NCBI RefSeq assembly: GCF_025787225.1
Contig: NZ_CP090958.1
Location: 3,984,524-4,048,523, forward strand
Length of the DNA: 64,000 nucleotides
From: Saxibacter everestensis
GTDB taxonomy: Bacteria; Actinomycetota; Actinomycetes; Actinomycetales; Brevibacteriaceae
Direction: 5' to 3'
The notes beneath the pieces are model-generated. The model did no database searches, was not told where the DNA came from, and worked only from the letters and a program-made list of their open reading frames with translations. This document shows positions 52,153 through 61,484 of this stretch, in pieces; the first letter of the stretch is position 1, and each line of letters begins with the position of its first letter. The position numbers and the translations under genes are program-made.

Positions 52153-53110
52153 CCCCCAGGGTTTGATCGTCGTCGTGACGGGGGGTGCTGGTTTCATCGG
52201 AGCGAACCTTGTCAAGCGACTACTGCGTGAGCCTGGGATCGGAGGCATTCGCATCTTCGACGACTTCTCGACCGGCACGAATCGCGAGTTCGGCGATCCT
52301 CGCGTCGAGGTGTTTGAGGGCGACCTGCGGGATGCCACTCGGGTGGATGAGGTGGTGCGCGGCGCGTCACGTATCGTGCATCTCGGTGCCCTGCCATCGG
52401 TGCCGAGATCGATCGCCGATCCGCGCTCTTCGATAGACGTCAACATCGTCGGCACTCTGAACGTGCTGGAGGCGGGGAGGGCTCACGAGATCGAGCATGT
52501 CGTCGTGGCGTCGTCATCGTCGGTCTACGGCGCGAACCCGATCCTACCGAAGGCGGAGAGCCTGGCGACCAGACCGCTCAGCCCGTACGCGGTGAGCAAG
52601 CTCGGCACCGAAGCGCTCGCGAACGCCTACTTCCACAGCTTCGGCCTTCCCACCCTAGCGTTTCGGTTCTTCAATGTTTTCGGTCCGCTCCAGCGAGCGG
52701 ACCACGCATACGCGGCAGTCATCCCGAAGTTCCTCGATGCGATGAAGCGCTCCGCGCCACTTACCGTGTTCGGAGACGGCACCCAGTCGCGGGACTTCAC
52801 ATCCGTCCACCTCGTGGTCGATGCGCTTGCCAAGGTGTCGATGCAGAAGTTCGTACACGAATCACCCGTCAACCTCGCGATGGGCACGAGAACCACCCTC
52901 AACGAGCTCATCGATCTGCTGCGGGCGATTCACCCAGGGCAGATCGATGTGGAGTACGTCGAGCCGAGGGCTGGCGATGTCCCGCATTCTCAGGCGTCGA
53001 GCGAGCTCCTTACATCGCTCTTGCCTGACTTGGAGGCCGTCGCGTTCGAGGACTCTATACGCGAAGTGTACGAATGGTATTTCTCGGCGAGGACGTCCGA
53101 CCCGGCTTAG
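52139..53110 (+). CDS. NAD-dependent epimerase (extended SDR, WbpP/GalE-like)
   Basis: A TTG start at 52139 behind GAGGAG gives 323 residues. The Rossmann start is VVVTGGAGFIGANLVKRLL, with FDDFSTGT, EGDLRDAT, the SSS active-site region VVVASSSSVYGANP, and the YxxxK motif in SPYAVSKLGTEALANAYF. FFNVFGPLQRADHAYAAVIPKFL and DGTQSRDFTSVHLVVDAL complete the family pattern of UDP-GlcNAc 4-epimerases (WbpP, GalE-like). It is translationally coupled to the dehydrogenase, so together they may make a UDP-hexosaminuronic acid. Confidence 0.9.
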   Translation: MSASDPQGLIVVVTGGAGFIGANLVKRLLREPGIGGIRIFDDFSTGTNREFGDPRVEVFEGDLRDATRVDEVVRGASRIVHLGALPSVPRSIADPRSSIDVNIVGTLNVLEAGRAHEIEHVVVASSSSVYGANPILPKAESLATRPLSPYAVSKLGTEALANAYFHSFGLPTLAFRFFNVFGPLQRADHAYAAVIPKFLDAMKRSAPLTVFGDGTQSRDFTSVHLVVDALAKVSMQKFVHESPVNLAMGTRTTLNELIDLLRAIHPGQIDVEYVEPRAGDVPHSQASSELLTSLLPDLEAVAFEDSIREVYEWYFSARTSDPA

Positions 53111-53113
53111 GGC

Positions 53114-53822
53114 TTAGGACTTGTTGCTAAAGCCGCTGGAGGGCCAATGGAGCATGGCTGCGAGGCATAGTCCGGCGTGGTAGCTGTGGGCGGTCTTGTC
53201 TGAGCGCTTCGGGATCCCGCGCCACTGCTTGAGCTTATTCAAGCACCGCTCCACGACGTTGCGGCCCTGTGGCGTTCCCGGGGCCGATAGGCCTGCCGGC
53301 GCGCTTGCGGCGGTGCGCGATCTGGTCGTCACACGGTCGGGGACCGCCGCATTGATCCCGTGGGCGCGTAGCTAGGCGCGGTTCGCGCGGGCTGGGTGGC
53401 CCTTGTCCGCGAGCCCCCCCCGGTCGGGCCGGGACCTTGGCCGGCCGACCGCGCCGGCCACCCGGGTCTGCCCTAGCGTCGCGGGAAGCATGTTCGTATC
53501 GGCTGCCTGCCCCGGAGTGGGAATGAACGCGAGGGCGCGTCCCTTCCCGTCGCAGACCAGGTGATTCTTGGTCGTCAGCCCGCCGCGACAGCGGCCAATC
53601 GCATGATCGGGCAGCTCCTGCCCGAACTTCTTGCAGATCTGCGAAGCCCCCCGTGGACCAGGGAAGGGTGGCGCGGTGCTGGTGCACGCGCACGGTCGTC
53701 GAGTCGATCGACTCGACCCAGCCCAGATCTGCGGCGTGCTGGGCGAGGGACTGCGCCTTCTCCAGCACGTGTCCTATTTCTCCCGCGTTGGCGGATTGAC
53801 CGGGAGAGTGATCGGTGCCCAA
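53114..53822 (-). pseudogene. IS5-type transposase remnant
   Basis: Multiple frames are needed. From 53822 down: IGHVLEKAQSLAQHAADLGWVESIDSTTVRVHQHRATLP (the first catalytic aspartate region). Later frames give VHSHSGAGSRYEHA-like decayed text. The last frame (53332 down) gives GRNVVERCLNKLKQWRGIPKRSDKTAHSYHAGLCLAAML, the C-terminal motif of IS5 (IS427-type) transposases. Frameshifts and lost residues make it inactive. It begins three bases after the epimerase stop. Confidence 0.8.
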
Positions 53823-53824
53823 GT

Positions 53825-54345
53825 GGCAATCACCACCCCAGCAGGAACCGCACCGGCACCTACAGGCTGGTCACCACCTTGCTCGACCCGCGTGAGGCCA
53901 CGGCTGAAGAACTGATGCGCCTGTATCACCAGCGATGGACGCGAGACCGCCTACTCCGTGCTGAAATCCACCATCCCCGGCGGACGGGTACTGCGCGGCA
54001 GACATCCAGCGGCCGTCTTCCAAGAAGCCTGGGTCCTGCTGGTGCCTATCAAGCGCTGCGCATCGCGATGACGGACGCGGTACGAGCTTCACTTGCTGTC
54101 GTTCCTGATAGGGCGTCGTTTGCGATCGCGTTGAACGCAGCCCGTGACCAGATCGTTCAAGCTGGGGATCTTCGATGGGGTCCACTATTGGTCTGGCCGA
54201 CCGGCCGGAGCTAGCATCCTGGACAACCTCTTAAGGGCCCGTCGTAGGGCGGTCCAGCGCGCGAGCGGTCAAGCGCGCGATCTCGAAATATCGTGCTAAG
54301 GCCCGTGACGTCGATCGCAACATTTACGCCATGACACTCACCCCC
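53825..54345 (+). pseudogene. IS4-type transposase C-terminal remnant
   Basis: From about 53840, TYRLVTTLLDPREATAEELMRLYHQRWTRDRL is the IS4 C-terminal motif with the Y-(2)-R-W region, followed by AYQALRIAMTDAVRASLAVVPDRASFAIALNAARDQIVQAG and then, after a frame change, ILDNLLRARRRAVQRASG. The catalytic N-terminal two-thirds is missing. It joins directly to the wecC pseudogene at 54345, which runs in the opposite direction. Confidence 0.8.
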
Positions 54346-54925
54346 AGGGTCTTGACACCCGACCCTGACGACTAACCAAACGGCCCTGGGTTAACCTCGA
54401 GATGACCTTCGGTGTGTTTTTAAAGCTCCACTCGGGATTGCTCGGGTCTACTCGTTCAGGAGAATACTCACATGGAAGTCCGTGCCGGCGGTCCAGTTCG
54501 GACCCTTCCCCAAGGATGGGAATGTTGAGTTCCTCGGTCGGTCCTGGATATGTAGTCAACTCGAGAATGACTAGAGAACCAGCACGCACATATGGGGTGA
54601 TTGATTGAGCTGCGAATTTATGAACGTTATGTCCGGTAGGCTTTTCCTTAAGAGAGGTAGGCGCAGCTATTGCCGAAAGATCGAAGGAATCCGTTTCTTT
54701 ATAATCCCTTGTCGGACGGTAGTGTCCACTCTCAAGCACGTTCCGCAGCTCATTATCGCTGATATCTTCAGTGAGACATTCGCTGGTATCCTGGTGAGGC
54801 GGTCCGCATTGACATCTAGCCGGTACAAGGTAACCGGCCTCGACGGCACGCATGGGTACTGGTAGACCCCGCATAGCCCTGACCGATTATCGCGTCCGCT
54901 AGATCGGGTACTTGGTTCCTGACTG
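54345..54925 (-). pseudogene. Decayed second wecC-type dehydrogenase gene
   Basis: Several frames on the minus strand follow the dehydrogenase at 50884: an IIGQGYAG-like start near 54920, GLPVPMRAVEAGYLV (54874), LTEDISDNELRNVLESGHYRPTRDY, VRAGSLVILELTTYPGPTEELNIPILGEGSEL, EYSPERVDPSNPEWSFKNTPKVIS. The glycine-rich loop is interrupted by frameshifts and the C-terminal half with the catalytic cysteine is missing at the IS4 remnant. Base composition is lower in GC than the intact copy, so it is a different, older allele, not a duplication. Confidence 0.85.
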
Positions 54926-54992
54926 CGATTTCGAAACCACCATAGTAACTTGGGTACCCGCCCGTTCCGATAATCGATACTGACGGCACGGC

Positions 54993-56459
54993 TTAGTAAG
55001 CGCCATTCGGCGTAATAACTGCCTTTGCCGTGCGATAAAGGATGATTATGTCACCCATTAGGGACCAGTTCTCCACGTAATATAGGTCTAGGCGAACACT
55101 ATCTTCCCATGATAGGTTCGAGCGCCCGCTTACTTGCCATAGTCCGGTAATTCCGGGCTTGACCAGAAGGCGTCGGTGCGCCCAATCGTCGTACTTGTCC
55201 ACCTCAGCAGCGAGCGGCGGGCGCGGTCCGACCAGGGACATTTGCCCCTTGAGCACATTGAACAATTGTGGCAGTTCATCCAGGCTGTAGCGTCGTAGGA
55301 ACGCACCCACGCTGGTGACACGAGGGTCGGATTTAAGTTTGAAGAGGACCCCGTTGCCGTCTGACTGGTCGAGCAGGCTCGCGAGTTGGGCCTCCGCGTT
55401 GGTCACCATAGACCTGAACTTGACCATTTTGAACGGACGTCCGTTCAAGCCAACTCGCTCCTGTCGAAAGATTGCTGAGCCGGGACTATTGAGCCGAATC
55501 GCGATCGTAATCCACAAGAATATCGGCGAAAGAACCAAGAGCAGCACGCTAGAGGCAACCAGGTCGAAGCCTCTCTTAAAGACGTGCTTCCGGCCTTCGA
55601 AGGTCGGGTAGTCGACATGGATAAGCGGCATTCCGGCTACGGGCCGAGTGTGAATCCTCGGTCCCGCAACGTCAGTCAGTCCCGGCGAAACTATGAGGTC
55701 AACTCCCCGGGATTCGAGGTCCCAACCGAGTCGGCGGAGGTCACGAGGCCCGATGTCGTCGGAGCCGCTGAGGATGAGAGTGTCGACGCCAGTATCGTCT
55801 ATCAGACGCGCCACGTCGTCGAAGTCCCCGAGTACTGGGACACCCGCGATTAGGTCGTGTTCAGTGGTGCCGCCCCTGGTGATTGCTCCAACAACTTTTA
55901 GTCCGGCTCCCGGCTCGCGCTGAATGTTTTCGGCGACATGTCGGGTTTTCTCCCGATGCCCAATCAAAAGCGCTTGATGGGTGTATTCGCCATCCTCTCG
56001 CTTTCGTGATAGCCAATGTCGCCAAGCCCATCTCCCAGCTAGAAGCAGCAAGAACCCGCATGGGAAGGCGAAAAGTATGTAACCCCGACCGAGTTCCGCC
56101 TTGAGCAAGAAAGCAACGATTGCAAAAGTTCCGAAGAGGCGGACGGTGACGTCGGTGATTCGTTTGTATTCGGTACTGCCGCCGCCGATGATCTTGTAGT
56201 CGCGTGTTCCGAACAGGTTCAGGCTAAGCATCCACGCTGCGGCTATCAGAATCGATATGCTCGTGTATCCGATTGCTAAGTTAGTGAGACCCTTTGCGTC
56301 GTCGAATCGTAGCTCTGCGGCGCTTGTACCGAAGCGCAAAAGCTGAGAGCTGAACACGGCGACGCAAATGATGGTGAAATCGGTAACGACAAGCCGTGCA
56401 ACGTACGACCGTTCCCAATCAAGAGTGCGTCTGCGGACGCCGGGAGTAGTCACTGCCAT
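54993..56459 (-). CDS. Polyprenyl-phosphate sugar phosphotransferase (WbaP/CpsE type)
   Basis: The 488-residue protein (ATG at 56459) has four N-terminal membrane helices, a central nucleotide-binding-like domain ([52 protein letters not shown]) and the C-terminal catalytic domain: [81 protein letters not shown] and [35 protein letters not shown]. It loads the first sugar phosphate onto undecaprenyl phosphate. Its start overlaps the preceding gene's end by ten bases. GC is below that of the housekeeping genes. Confidence 0.94.
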   Translation of the reverse strand: MAVTTPGVRRRTLDWERSYVARLVVTDFTIICVAVFSSQLLRFGTSAAELRFDDAKGLTNLAIGYTSISILIAAAWMLSLNLFGTRDYKIIGGGSTEYKRITDVTVRLFGTFAIVAFLLKAELGRGYILFAFPCGFLLLLAGRWAWRHWLSRKREDGEYTHQALLIGHREKTRHVAENIQREPGAGLKVVGAITRGGTTEHDLIAGVPVLGDFDDVARLIDDTGVDTLILSGSDDIGPRDLRRLGWDLESRGVDLIVSPGLTDVAGPRIHTRPVAGMPLIHVDYPTFEGRKHVFKRGFDLVASSVLLLVLSPIFLWITIAIRLNSPGSAIFRQERVGLNGRPFKMVKFRSMVTNAEAQLASLLDQSDGNGVLFKLKSDPRVTSVGAFLRRYSLDELPQLFNVLKGQMSLVGPRPPLAAEVDKYDDWAHRRLLVKPGITGLWQVSGRSNLSWEDSVRLDLYYVENWSLMGDIIILYRTAKAVITPNGAY

Positions 56460-57412
56460 GTCGCGCCGTGATCGTCGGTCTGGCTCAACTGCTTGCCGGC
56501 CCATAGCCAGATGGTCCCGTCCGCTTCAGAGATCGCGAGGTCGCCCGGCTTAAACGTCGCCTTACGGCACTTACCGGATCGTTCTACGGAAGCTTTACCG
56601 GACTTGGGCAACGTGTACAGCTGAATTCCGGCACATGAGTCGTCGTTGGCGACAGCGACAACGTACCCGTCCTCGGAGGAAGCAAGAACCGCGGCGTCTG
56701 GGACGTCAATAGGTTCACCCCACTTTGTTCCGGCACTCGTTGTTCGGAATACGCGATAGTCGCTGCACAAGATAGCGGCCGTGTCCTTTTCGGCGGCGAG
56801 GGCGACGGCTGTGCGGCAGGGTGCCTTGCGATTTCCTTCGCGCGTGTGTACCACGCCACGGTCTGATGGATCGACAAACCAGGCGCTGCCCAGCCGATCG
56901 TGGTCCGTTGTCCAATCGTCTCCGCCCACGAAGGTCTTGACGAACTCCGGTTCGCAGTCCTTGTTGGCCAGAGTCAGCATCTCTGCAACAGATTCGCTGA
57001 GGGTGCGGATGGCCAATATGCTTGCTGCGCCAGTGGCGTCGTTGAGATTTGATTTTTCCCAGTCTTTACCGCCGTCGGTGGTGAATTCCGGGACCGGCGG
57101 TTTGCTCGGACAGCTTCCTACTTTCGAGCGCCAGGCAGTATTTGAGTCATACGCGTCAAGTACGCGTTTTGCGGGAACTGCCTCTTCTAAGTCTGACGGT
57201 GTGGGCGCATCGAAGCCACCTGCCGTCTCCGACTGGGCTGGGATTTCAGGCTCCTGCGGCGACGAGTTGTTTGTTGATGATGGAAGCTGCCGGCTCTCGA
57301 CGAATGCCCAGCCGACCAGTACGGCATCGAGGATTAGAAAGGCCGTTAACGCGGCGACTGCCCAACGCCGTTGGCCAGTCGCAGCTTTCGTATGTGTCCT
57401 GCGTGTCCTCAC
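56450..57412 (-). CDS. Membrane-anchored BNR/Ycf48-like beta-propeller protein
   Basis: The 320-residue protein has a short basic cytoplasmic start, one membrane helix (about 16-38), a Ser/Pro-rich linker, and an extracytoplasmic part with repeated Asp-box-like turns ([36 protein letters not shown]) typical of BNR/Ycf48-type propellers. Four to five cysteines (VGSCPSK, KDCEPE, APCRT, LCSDY, DSCAG, GKCRK) suggest disulfides. It is translationally coupled to the phosphatase (ATGA) and to the sugar transferase. It could sense or bind the polysaccharide on the outside. The role is inferred only from position. Confidence 0.75.
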   Translation of the reverse strand: MRTRRTHTKAATGQRRWAVAALTAFLILDAVLVGWAFVESRQLPSSTNNSSPQEPEIPAQSETAGGFDAPTPSDLEEAVPAKRVLDAYDSNTAWRSKVGSCPSKPPVPEFTTDGGKDWEKSNLNDATGAASILAIRTLSESVAEMLTLANKDCEPEFVKTFVGGDDWTTDHDRLGSAWFVDPSDRGVVHTREGNRKAPCRTAVALAAEKDTAAILCSDYRVFRTTSAGTKWGEPIDVPDAAVLASSEDGYVVAVANDDSCAGIQLYTLPKSGKASVERSGKCRKATFKPGDLAISEADGTIWLWAGKQLSQTDDHGATWQ

Positions 57413-58029
57413 TCGTGAACCTGTCTGGATACGCTGTCGGTTGCTACAGCTCGTTTTAGAAACGCCAATGTAGTTTGCACTGCGGGCACGAGTTGCTGTG
57501 CTGCAAGTTCGTAGACATCGCGGCTTCTTCGATACGGATCAATCACGTCGTCGTCGTCCGGCTGGTCAGGGAGTTCCAGTCCACGACGGGAAGCGGCGAG
57601 CTCAACCGCGGCTGACAAGCGCGCCGACGGATCAGTGAGCGGTAGGCAAGCGATATCGTCGAAGTCGACCCCATCGACCCCAACAACGAGTCGGGCAAAC
57701 TCGCGCAAAGTGAATGCGTAACGACTGGCAACTGGAACCATTCTGACCGCGTCGCGGCGATGTTCGCGCGCCATGCCAAGAACCAGGTCAGCCCCACGAA
57801 CCTCCGAGGCAATTAACTGTCGAGCCTCATGAGCCGTAGACGAGCTGCCGTATCGGTTGGATAACTCGGCGGCCTCGGGCGGCATCGGCTCCCCAACCAG
57901 TGCGTGGGTTCCTGCGCTGGCAACCGTTACTGATGGCCAATCTGCGGTTCCAACCCGTAGTAGTTGCTCGGCCATCGGCGACCGGCAAATATTGCCCGTG
58001 CACACGGCAAGGATTGAGAAGTCGCTCAT
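57409..58029 (-). CDS. Low-molecular-weight protein tyrosine phosphatase
   Basis: With ATG at 58029 (overlapping the kinase stop as ATGA; 58038 is an alternative) the protein is 206 residues. The active site is AVCTGNICRSPMAEQLL (C-x5-R). The region TDPSARLSAA and DDDDVIDPYRRSRDVYELAAQQL carries the conserved DPYRRS general-acid aspartate. Wzb-type phosphatases dephosphorylate the partner kinase and control polymer length. It sits between the kinase and the beta-propeller gene, as expected for a Wzb. It is about 50 residues longer than the minimal type. Confidence 0.93.
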   Translation of the reverse strand: MSDFSILAVCTGNICRSPMAEQLLRVGTADWPSVTVASAGTHALVGEPMPPEAAELSNRYGSSSTAHEARQLIASEVRGADLVLGMAREHRRDAVRMVPVASRYAFTLREFARLVVGVDGVDFDDIACLPLTDPSARLSAAVELAASRRGLELPDQPDDDDVIDPYRRSRDVYELAAQQLVPAVQTTLAFLKRAVATDSVSRQVHE

Positions 58030-59513
58030 ACCGGCCATTTTGCCGGCTCTTTCGCGCCGGATCGGCGTCTGAGCGCGGCGTCAACACTGCCACTACGCTT
58101 TGCCGCGGCCTCAACATTCTCGCGAACCGCAGCCACTTCTGGATCATCTTGGTGGTTGACGCCGTAACTGTATTGCCCGTAGCCGTAGGAGTCCGGCCCC
58201 TTGGTCGGCAGCATGGTAATCACGATGCCCAGCAGCCGGCTGCCGATATGTTCGAGGGCGCGCACGGCAGCGGCAAGCTCATTGCGCTTAGTGCTGCCCG
58301 ATGCCGCCACCAAGATGGCACCCCCGGTGATCTTGCTGATCAAAGCGGCATCGGTAACCAAAAGCAGCGGAGGCGCGTCAACCAGCACATAATCGAATTG
58401 ATTGAGCAACTCGTCCAACAATCGCGACATGGCCTTGGAACCAAGCAGCTCGCTGGGGTTCGGCGGCACCTGGCCACTAGGCAGCACGAAGAGCTGCCCC
58501 CGGCCCCACTTCTGCAGCACCTCGTCCAACTCAGCCCGGCCAATCAGCACGTCGGTAAGGCCGACTGCACCTTCCAGGCCCATGTTCTCGGCCACGGTTG
58601 GCATCCGGAGGTCGCCATCGACCAGTGCGACCCGGGCACCAGTTTCGGCAAGTGCAATAGCAAGGTTTGCCACTGTCGTGCTTTTGCCTTCGCTAGGCAC
58701 GGAGCTGGTAACAACATAGCTTCGGGGGCCGTTTTCGACGTTCATGAACTGCAGATTTGTGCGGAGGCTTCGGAACGCTTCCGAATGCGGGTTCCGCGGG
58801 TCGGCATGAACGACGAGGGGGCGCTTCTTGGTTTGCGGGTCAAAGCTTATCCCGCCGAGGATGGGCTTCTCGGTGACAAGGGCAATGTCATGAGAGCTGT
58901 GCAACCGAGTGTCCAGCACGCTACGGAGAACCGCCACGCCGAGCCCGATGGCCAAGCCAACCAACATACCGAGAGCAAGATTAAGCGGGAGGTTCGGACT
59001 TGCCGGAGCGGATGGTGCCAATGCCGGCTGGATCGTCGCGATCTTCACTGGGCTCTCGTCGTCACCCTCGGGCTTTTCGAGCTCGTCAACTACAACCGTC
59101 TGAAGATTTTTGCCAACAGAGTTCGCGATATCCGCGGCCTGCTGGGGTGATTCGGCCGTCGTCGTGATCTCGATTAGCGATGTTTCCGCAGGGGACGTTG
59201 CCTCAATCGTTGCACTTAGTTCTTTCGCCGATGTGGCGAGGCTGAGTTCGTCGATCACCTGATCGAGGACCCGTGCGCTGCTCGCAATGTCGACGTACGA
59301 TATGACCGCCTGACGGGCGAATGTGGTGCCCTGGGCCAGGTCTACCGAGGTTGCGTTACTGGACCGCACGGAAACATACAGCTTCGTTGTCGCGTCGTAC
59401 TTGGGGGAGACCAGGATGGAATACGCAGCGGCGGCGCCAACACCCACGAGCGTGCAGGCCACGATGAGAACCCAACTCTTGTGCAGGATCCTCAAATAAT
59501 CGCGTAGTTCCAC
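58026..59513 (-). CDS. Polysaccharide co-polymerase/tyrosine autokinase (Wzc/CapAB type)
   Basis: The 495-residue protein (GTG at 59513) fuses the Wzz-like chain-length domain (RDYLRILHKSWVLIVACTLVGVGAAAAY membrane helix 1, the external part, then LPLNLALGMLVGLAIGLGVAVL as helix 2) to the BY-kinase domain with Walker A SSVPSEGKSTT, Walker A-prime VALVDGDLRMP, and Walker B YVLVDAPPLLLVTDA. The tail has a tyrosine cluster (SYGYGQYSYG) for autophosphorylation. It controls chain length and export. It is the first gene of a four-gene operon with the phosphatase, propeller and sugar transferase. AGAGGG precedes the start. Confidence 0.95.
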   Translation of the reverse strand: MELRDYLRILHKSWVLIVACTLVGVGAAAAYSILVSPKYDATTKLYVSVRSSNATSVDLAQGTTFARQAVISYVDIASSARVLDQVIDELSLATSAKELSATIEATSPAETSLIEITTTAESPQQAADIANSVGKNLQTVVVDELEKPEGDDESPVKIATIQPALAPSAPASPNLPLNLALGMLVGLAIGLGVAVLRSVLDTRLHSSHDIALVTEKPILGGISFDPQTKKRPLVVHADPRNPHSEAFRSLRTNLQFMNVENGPRSYVVTSSVPSEGKSTTVANLAIALAETGARVALVDGDLRMPTVAENMGLEGAVGLTDVLIGRAELDEVLQKWGRGQLFVLPSGQVPPNPSELLGSKAMSRLLDELLNQFDYVLVDAPPLLLVTDAALISKITGGAILVAASGSTKRNELAAAVRALEHIGSRLLGIVITMLPTKGPDSYGYGQYSYGVNHQDDPEVAAVRENVEAAAKRSGSVDAALRRRSGAKEPAKWPV

Positions 59514-59874
59514 GTAGTACCCTCTCGTGCCCGTCTGAATCTTCTGACAACCTCAACCATAGTGGCATGAGAAATCGGAGAACTGTACCACTCTCGGCTG
59601 ATTTCGCGGTGTGTCACTCAAGCTGACCAGCTGAAAGGCTCCGCGACAGTAGGGGAAGATTGGCTGTCAAGGAGCGAGACGCAATCGTTATCTTCGTCAC
59701 CATCCGGCTGCGCCGGCTGTCGGTTCTTGACCACGGGTTTCCATTGTCCGAATCGATTAACAGTGGGCGACGGCCGGGGCCTGGTCGCAAGTGCTCATCG
59801 ACCAGCTCAGTAACGGCGCGCACCAGCGCAGCAACGATGCCCACACGCCGGTCACCGGATCCGGGAGCTGAGGC
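59514..59874. other. Non-coding stretch upstream of the kinase operon
   Basis: I see no gene with family sequence. It should carry the promoter of the kinase operon (minus strand). A short plus-strand frame (59660-59899) has no recognisable product, and I see no clear palindrome. Confidence 0.4.
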
Positions 59875-60066
59875 ATGTTCCGATTTGATGTGCTGTTGAT
59901 TGCTGCGATCCTGGTACAACCGGCCGTTCTCGAGGCGCTCGAGGCGAACCTCAGCCCGGATACCGTGGTGATCCGGTTCCTGCTGGCCATTCCGCTAGTC
60001 GCGCTCGGACGGTTCATCCTGGTGCTGTTGCTGAACCGTCCCTCCGTCGTCGAGCCTCAGGACTGA
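59875..60066 (+). CDS. Small hypothetical membrane protein
   Basis: This 63-residue frame (ATG at 59875, GGGAGCTGAGGC just upstream) has two hydrophobic segments: VLLIAAILVQPAVLEAL and VVIRFLLAIPLVALGRFILVLLL. It ends VVEPQD inside a 19-base tandem repeat. The ribosome-binding site and hydrophobicity support it as a small membrane protein, but I know no family for it. Confidence 0.4.
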   Translation: MFRFDVLLIAAILVQPAVLEALEANLSPDTVVIRFLLAIPLVALGRFILVLLLNRPSVVEPQD

Positions 60067-60105
60067 CGTCGAGCCTCAGGACTGACGTCGAGCCGGAGGA
60101 GTGAC
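60049..60105. repeat. Tandem 19-bp repeat, three copies
   Basis: GTCGAGCCTCAGGACTGAC repeats exactly at 60049-60067 and 60068-60086. A third copy at 60087-60105 is GTCGAGCCGGAGGAGTGAC, with three mismatches. The first unit contains the end of the small membrane protein gene, so slippage has copied a gene end. Confidence 0.9.
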
Positions 60106-60148
60106 GCGGCATCCGACAATTGCAGCAGGGAGCCGTCGGGGTCGGTGG

Positions 60149-60754
60149 CTACCGCGTGGTGATGACCCCGAGCGCGGCCGTTACGTAGAACACGTTCACG
60201 GAGAGCAGGAAGATCCGCTCTGAGATGCCGAAGGCGTAGCGCCGGGCTGGCCGGATGGCGAGAGCCGCGACGAGCGCCACGAGCGAGATGAGTGCGACCC
60301 AAGAGGTGATTAGGAGCGTGGAGCCGAGCGGTGCGGGCGCGATCGGCTGCAACAGCCTGGCGAAGTTGCCCATGCAGGCGTAGCTGAGCGCGAACCACGC
60401 GATCGCGGCAAGAAGGTGGAGCCGGCCGACCGTCGTCGATGCCGCACCTTCTAGGTCGGTGGGGAGGAAGGGCAGGACGAAGAAGATCGCGGCCAGAGCG
60501 ATGAGACAGATGGTGACGCCAGCGAGGTCTTTCCAGTCCGGGAACGCCGACACGACCAAGACGGCGAGTGCGACCCAGAAGACAGCGGTGACCCAGCTCA
60601 TGATCGAGCTCAGGGCTCGAGTCCGGCCGACGGCGTAGTCGCTGACCGCGTGCTCGACGATGTTGTAGTCGTTCCGCACGACGTGCAGAGCAAGGAACAG
60701 CGCGAAGCGCGCCAGGCCGAGGCTGACCGCGACAGTGGCAAAAATAGTGGTCAT
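60149..60754 (-). CDS. DUF998 membrane protein
   Basis: With ATG at 60754 (GAAGG seven bases upstream; 60760 is another start) the protein is 201 residues. It has six membrane helices and DUF998 marks: VVRNDYNIVEHAVSDYAVGR with the SDYxxG-type motif after helix 1, the FVLPFLPTDLEGA loop, GRLHLLAAIAWFALSYACM, and the last helix with SVNVFYVTAALGVI. The family is of unknown function. Its start lies about ten bases after the MarR stop, so it is probably co-transcribed and controlled by MarR. Confidence 0.88.
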   Translation of the reverse strand: MTTIFATVAVSLGLARFALFLALHVVRNDYNIVEHAVSDYAVGRTRALSSIMSWVTAVFWVALAVLVVSAFPDWKDLAGVTICLIALAAIFFVLPFLPTDLEGAASTTVGRLHLLAAIAWFALSYACMGNFARLLQPIAPAPLGSTLLITSWVALISLVALVAALAIRPARRYAFGISERIFLLSVNVFYVTAALGVITTR

Positions 60755-60764
60755 AGTCATACCT

Positions 60765-61199
60765 TCATTCAGCGGATTGAGAGGGTGATCGAACCGTGCG
60801 CACCTCGTCGTGCAAAGCATGGATAGTTCTCGCGAGACCGTGGGGGTCGATGCCGATCGCCGTCGCATTGTCATCAAGCGATGAGCCGAGCAGTGCGCTG
60901 CAGTGGCCGAGCAGGATTGTGCCTCGCTTGGTGACGCCCAATAGGCGGACGTTCCCTGTCCCCGACGGCGCTAGGTCCTCGAACAGGCCGGCATCGAGCA
61001 GCGAGCGGACGATGCCACTGCTGGCAGCCTCAGTCACTCCGAGGGCGCCAGCGAGCTCCCGACCCGTCATGCCTGGATGCTCCGAGACGATCACCAACGC
61101 GACATACCGGTTGTAGCTGAGCCCCTCGGGGCGGAGGATGCGCTCTGCCCACTTGTCGAGGGTGCGCACGAGATCATGCAGTTCGTATGCAAGGTCCAT
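60765..61199 (-). CDS. MarR family regulator
   Basis: The 144-residue protein has the MarR fold: AYELHDLVRTLDKWAERIL as the dimer helix, the HTH in MTGRELAGALGVTEAASSGIVRSLLDAGLFEDL and the wing in SGTGNVRLLGVTKRG. It starts at 61199, five bases from a large palindrome that must be its operator. It probably represses its own gene and DUF998 downstream. Confidence 0.9.
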   Translation of the reverse strand: MDLAYELHDLVRTLDKWAERILRPEGLSYNRYVALVIVSEHPGMTGRELAGALGVTEAASSGIVRSLLDAGLFEDLAPSGTGNVRLLGVTKRGTILLGHCSALLGSSLDDNATAIGIDPHGLARTIHALHDEVRTVRSPSQSAE

Positions 61200-61203
61200 A
61201 CCT

Positions 61204-61225
61204 GTAACTTAAGGTCTTAAGTTAC
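61204..61225. promoter_or_regulatory. MarR operator, perfect 10-bp arms
   Basis: GTAACTTAAG (61204-61213) and CTTAAGTTAC (61216-61225) are perfect inverted arms around GT. The site begins four bases upstream of the MarR start codon (61199), fitting autorepression. Confidence 0.9.
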
Positions 61226-61484
61226 TCCTAGTCAAGTGGCCGCTCCAATCCGGTTGCGGCGTGGTCTGCGGTTTAAACAGCTGTGGCTTCGTCGAGCCGC
61301 CGGCTCGCCCCGGCATCCGACATTTGCAGGGTCTAACTCGCCGGTAACCTGCCTCATATCATCATCCGAGCGGAAATGGGCAGGTTTACCGGGCTAGCTC
61401 TAGCATTTATCGGTTGCGCTGCTCAGCAGGATCCCGTCTTGACGACATGCCGAGGCGGGATCTTCTGCGTGTGCGCCGACGCTC

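Noticed and set aside
57900..59150. Plus-strand frame of 416 codons
   Set aside because: Antisense to the Wzc-like kinase gene, whose family motifs are clear; the frame has no motif of its own.
59660..59899. Plus-strand frame of 79 codons (KERDAIVIFVTIRLRRLS)
   Set aside because: No family, no ribosome-binding site, and ends inside the small membrane gene; kept only as non-coding stretch.
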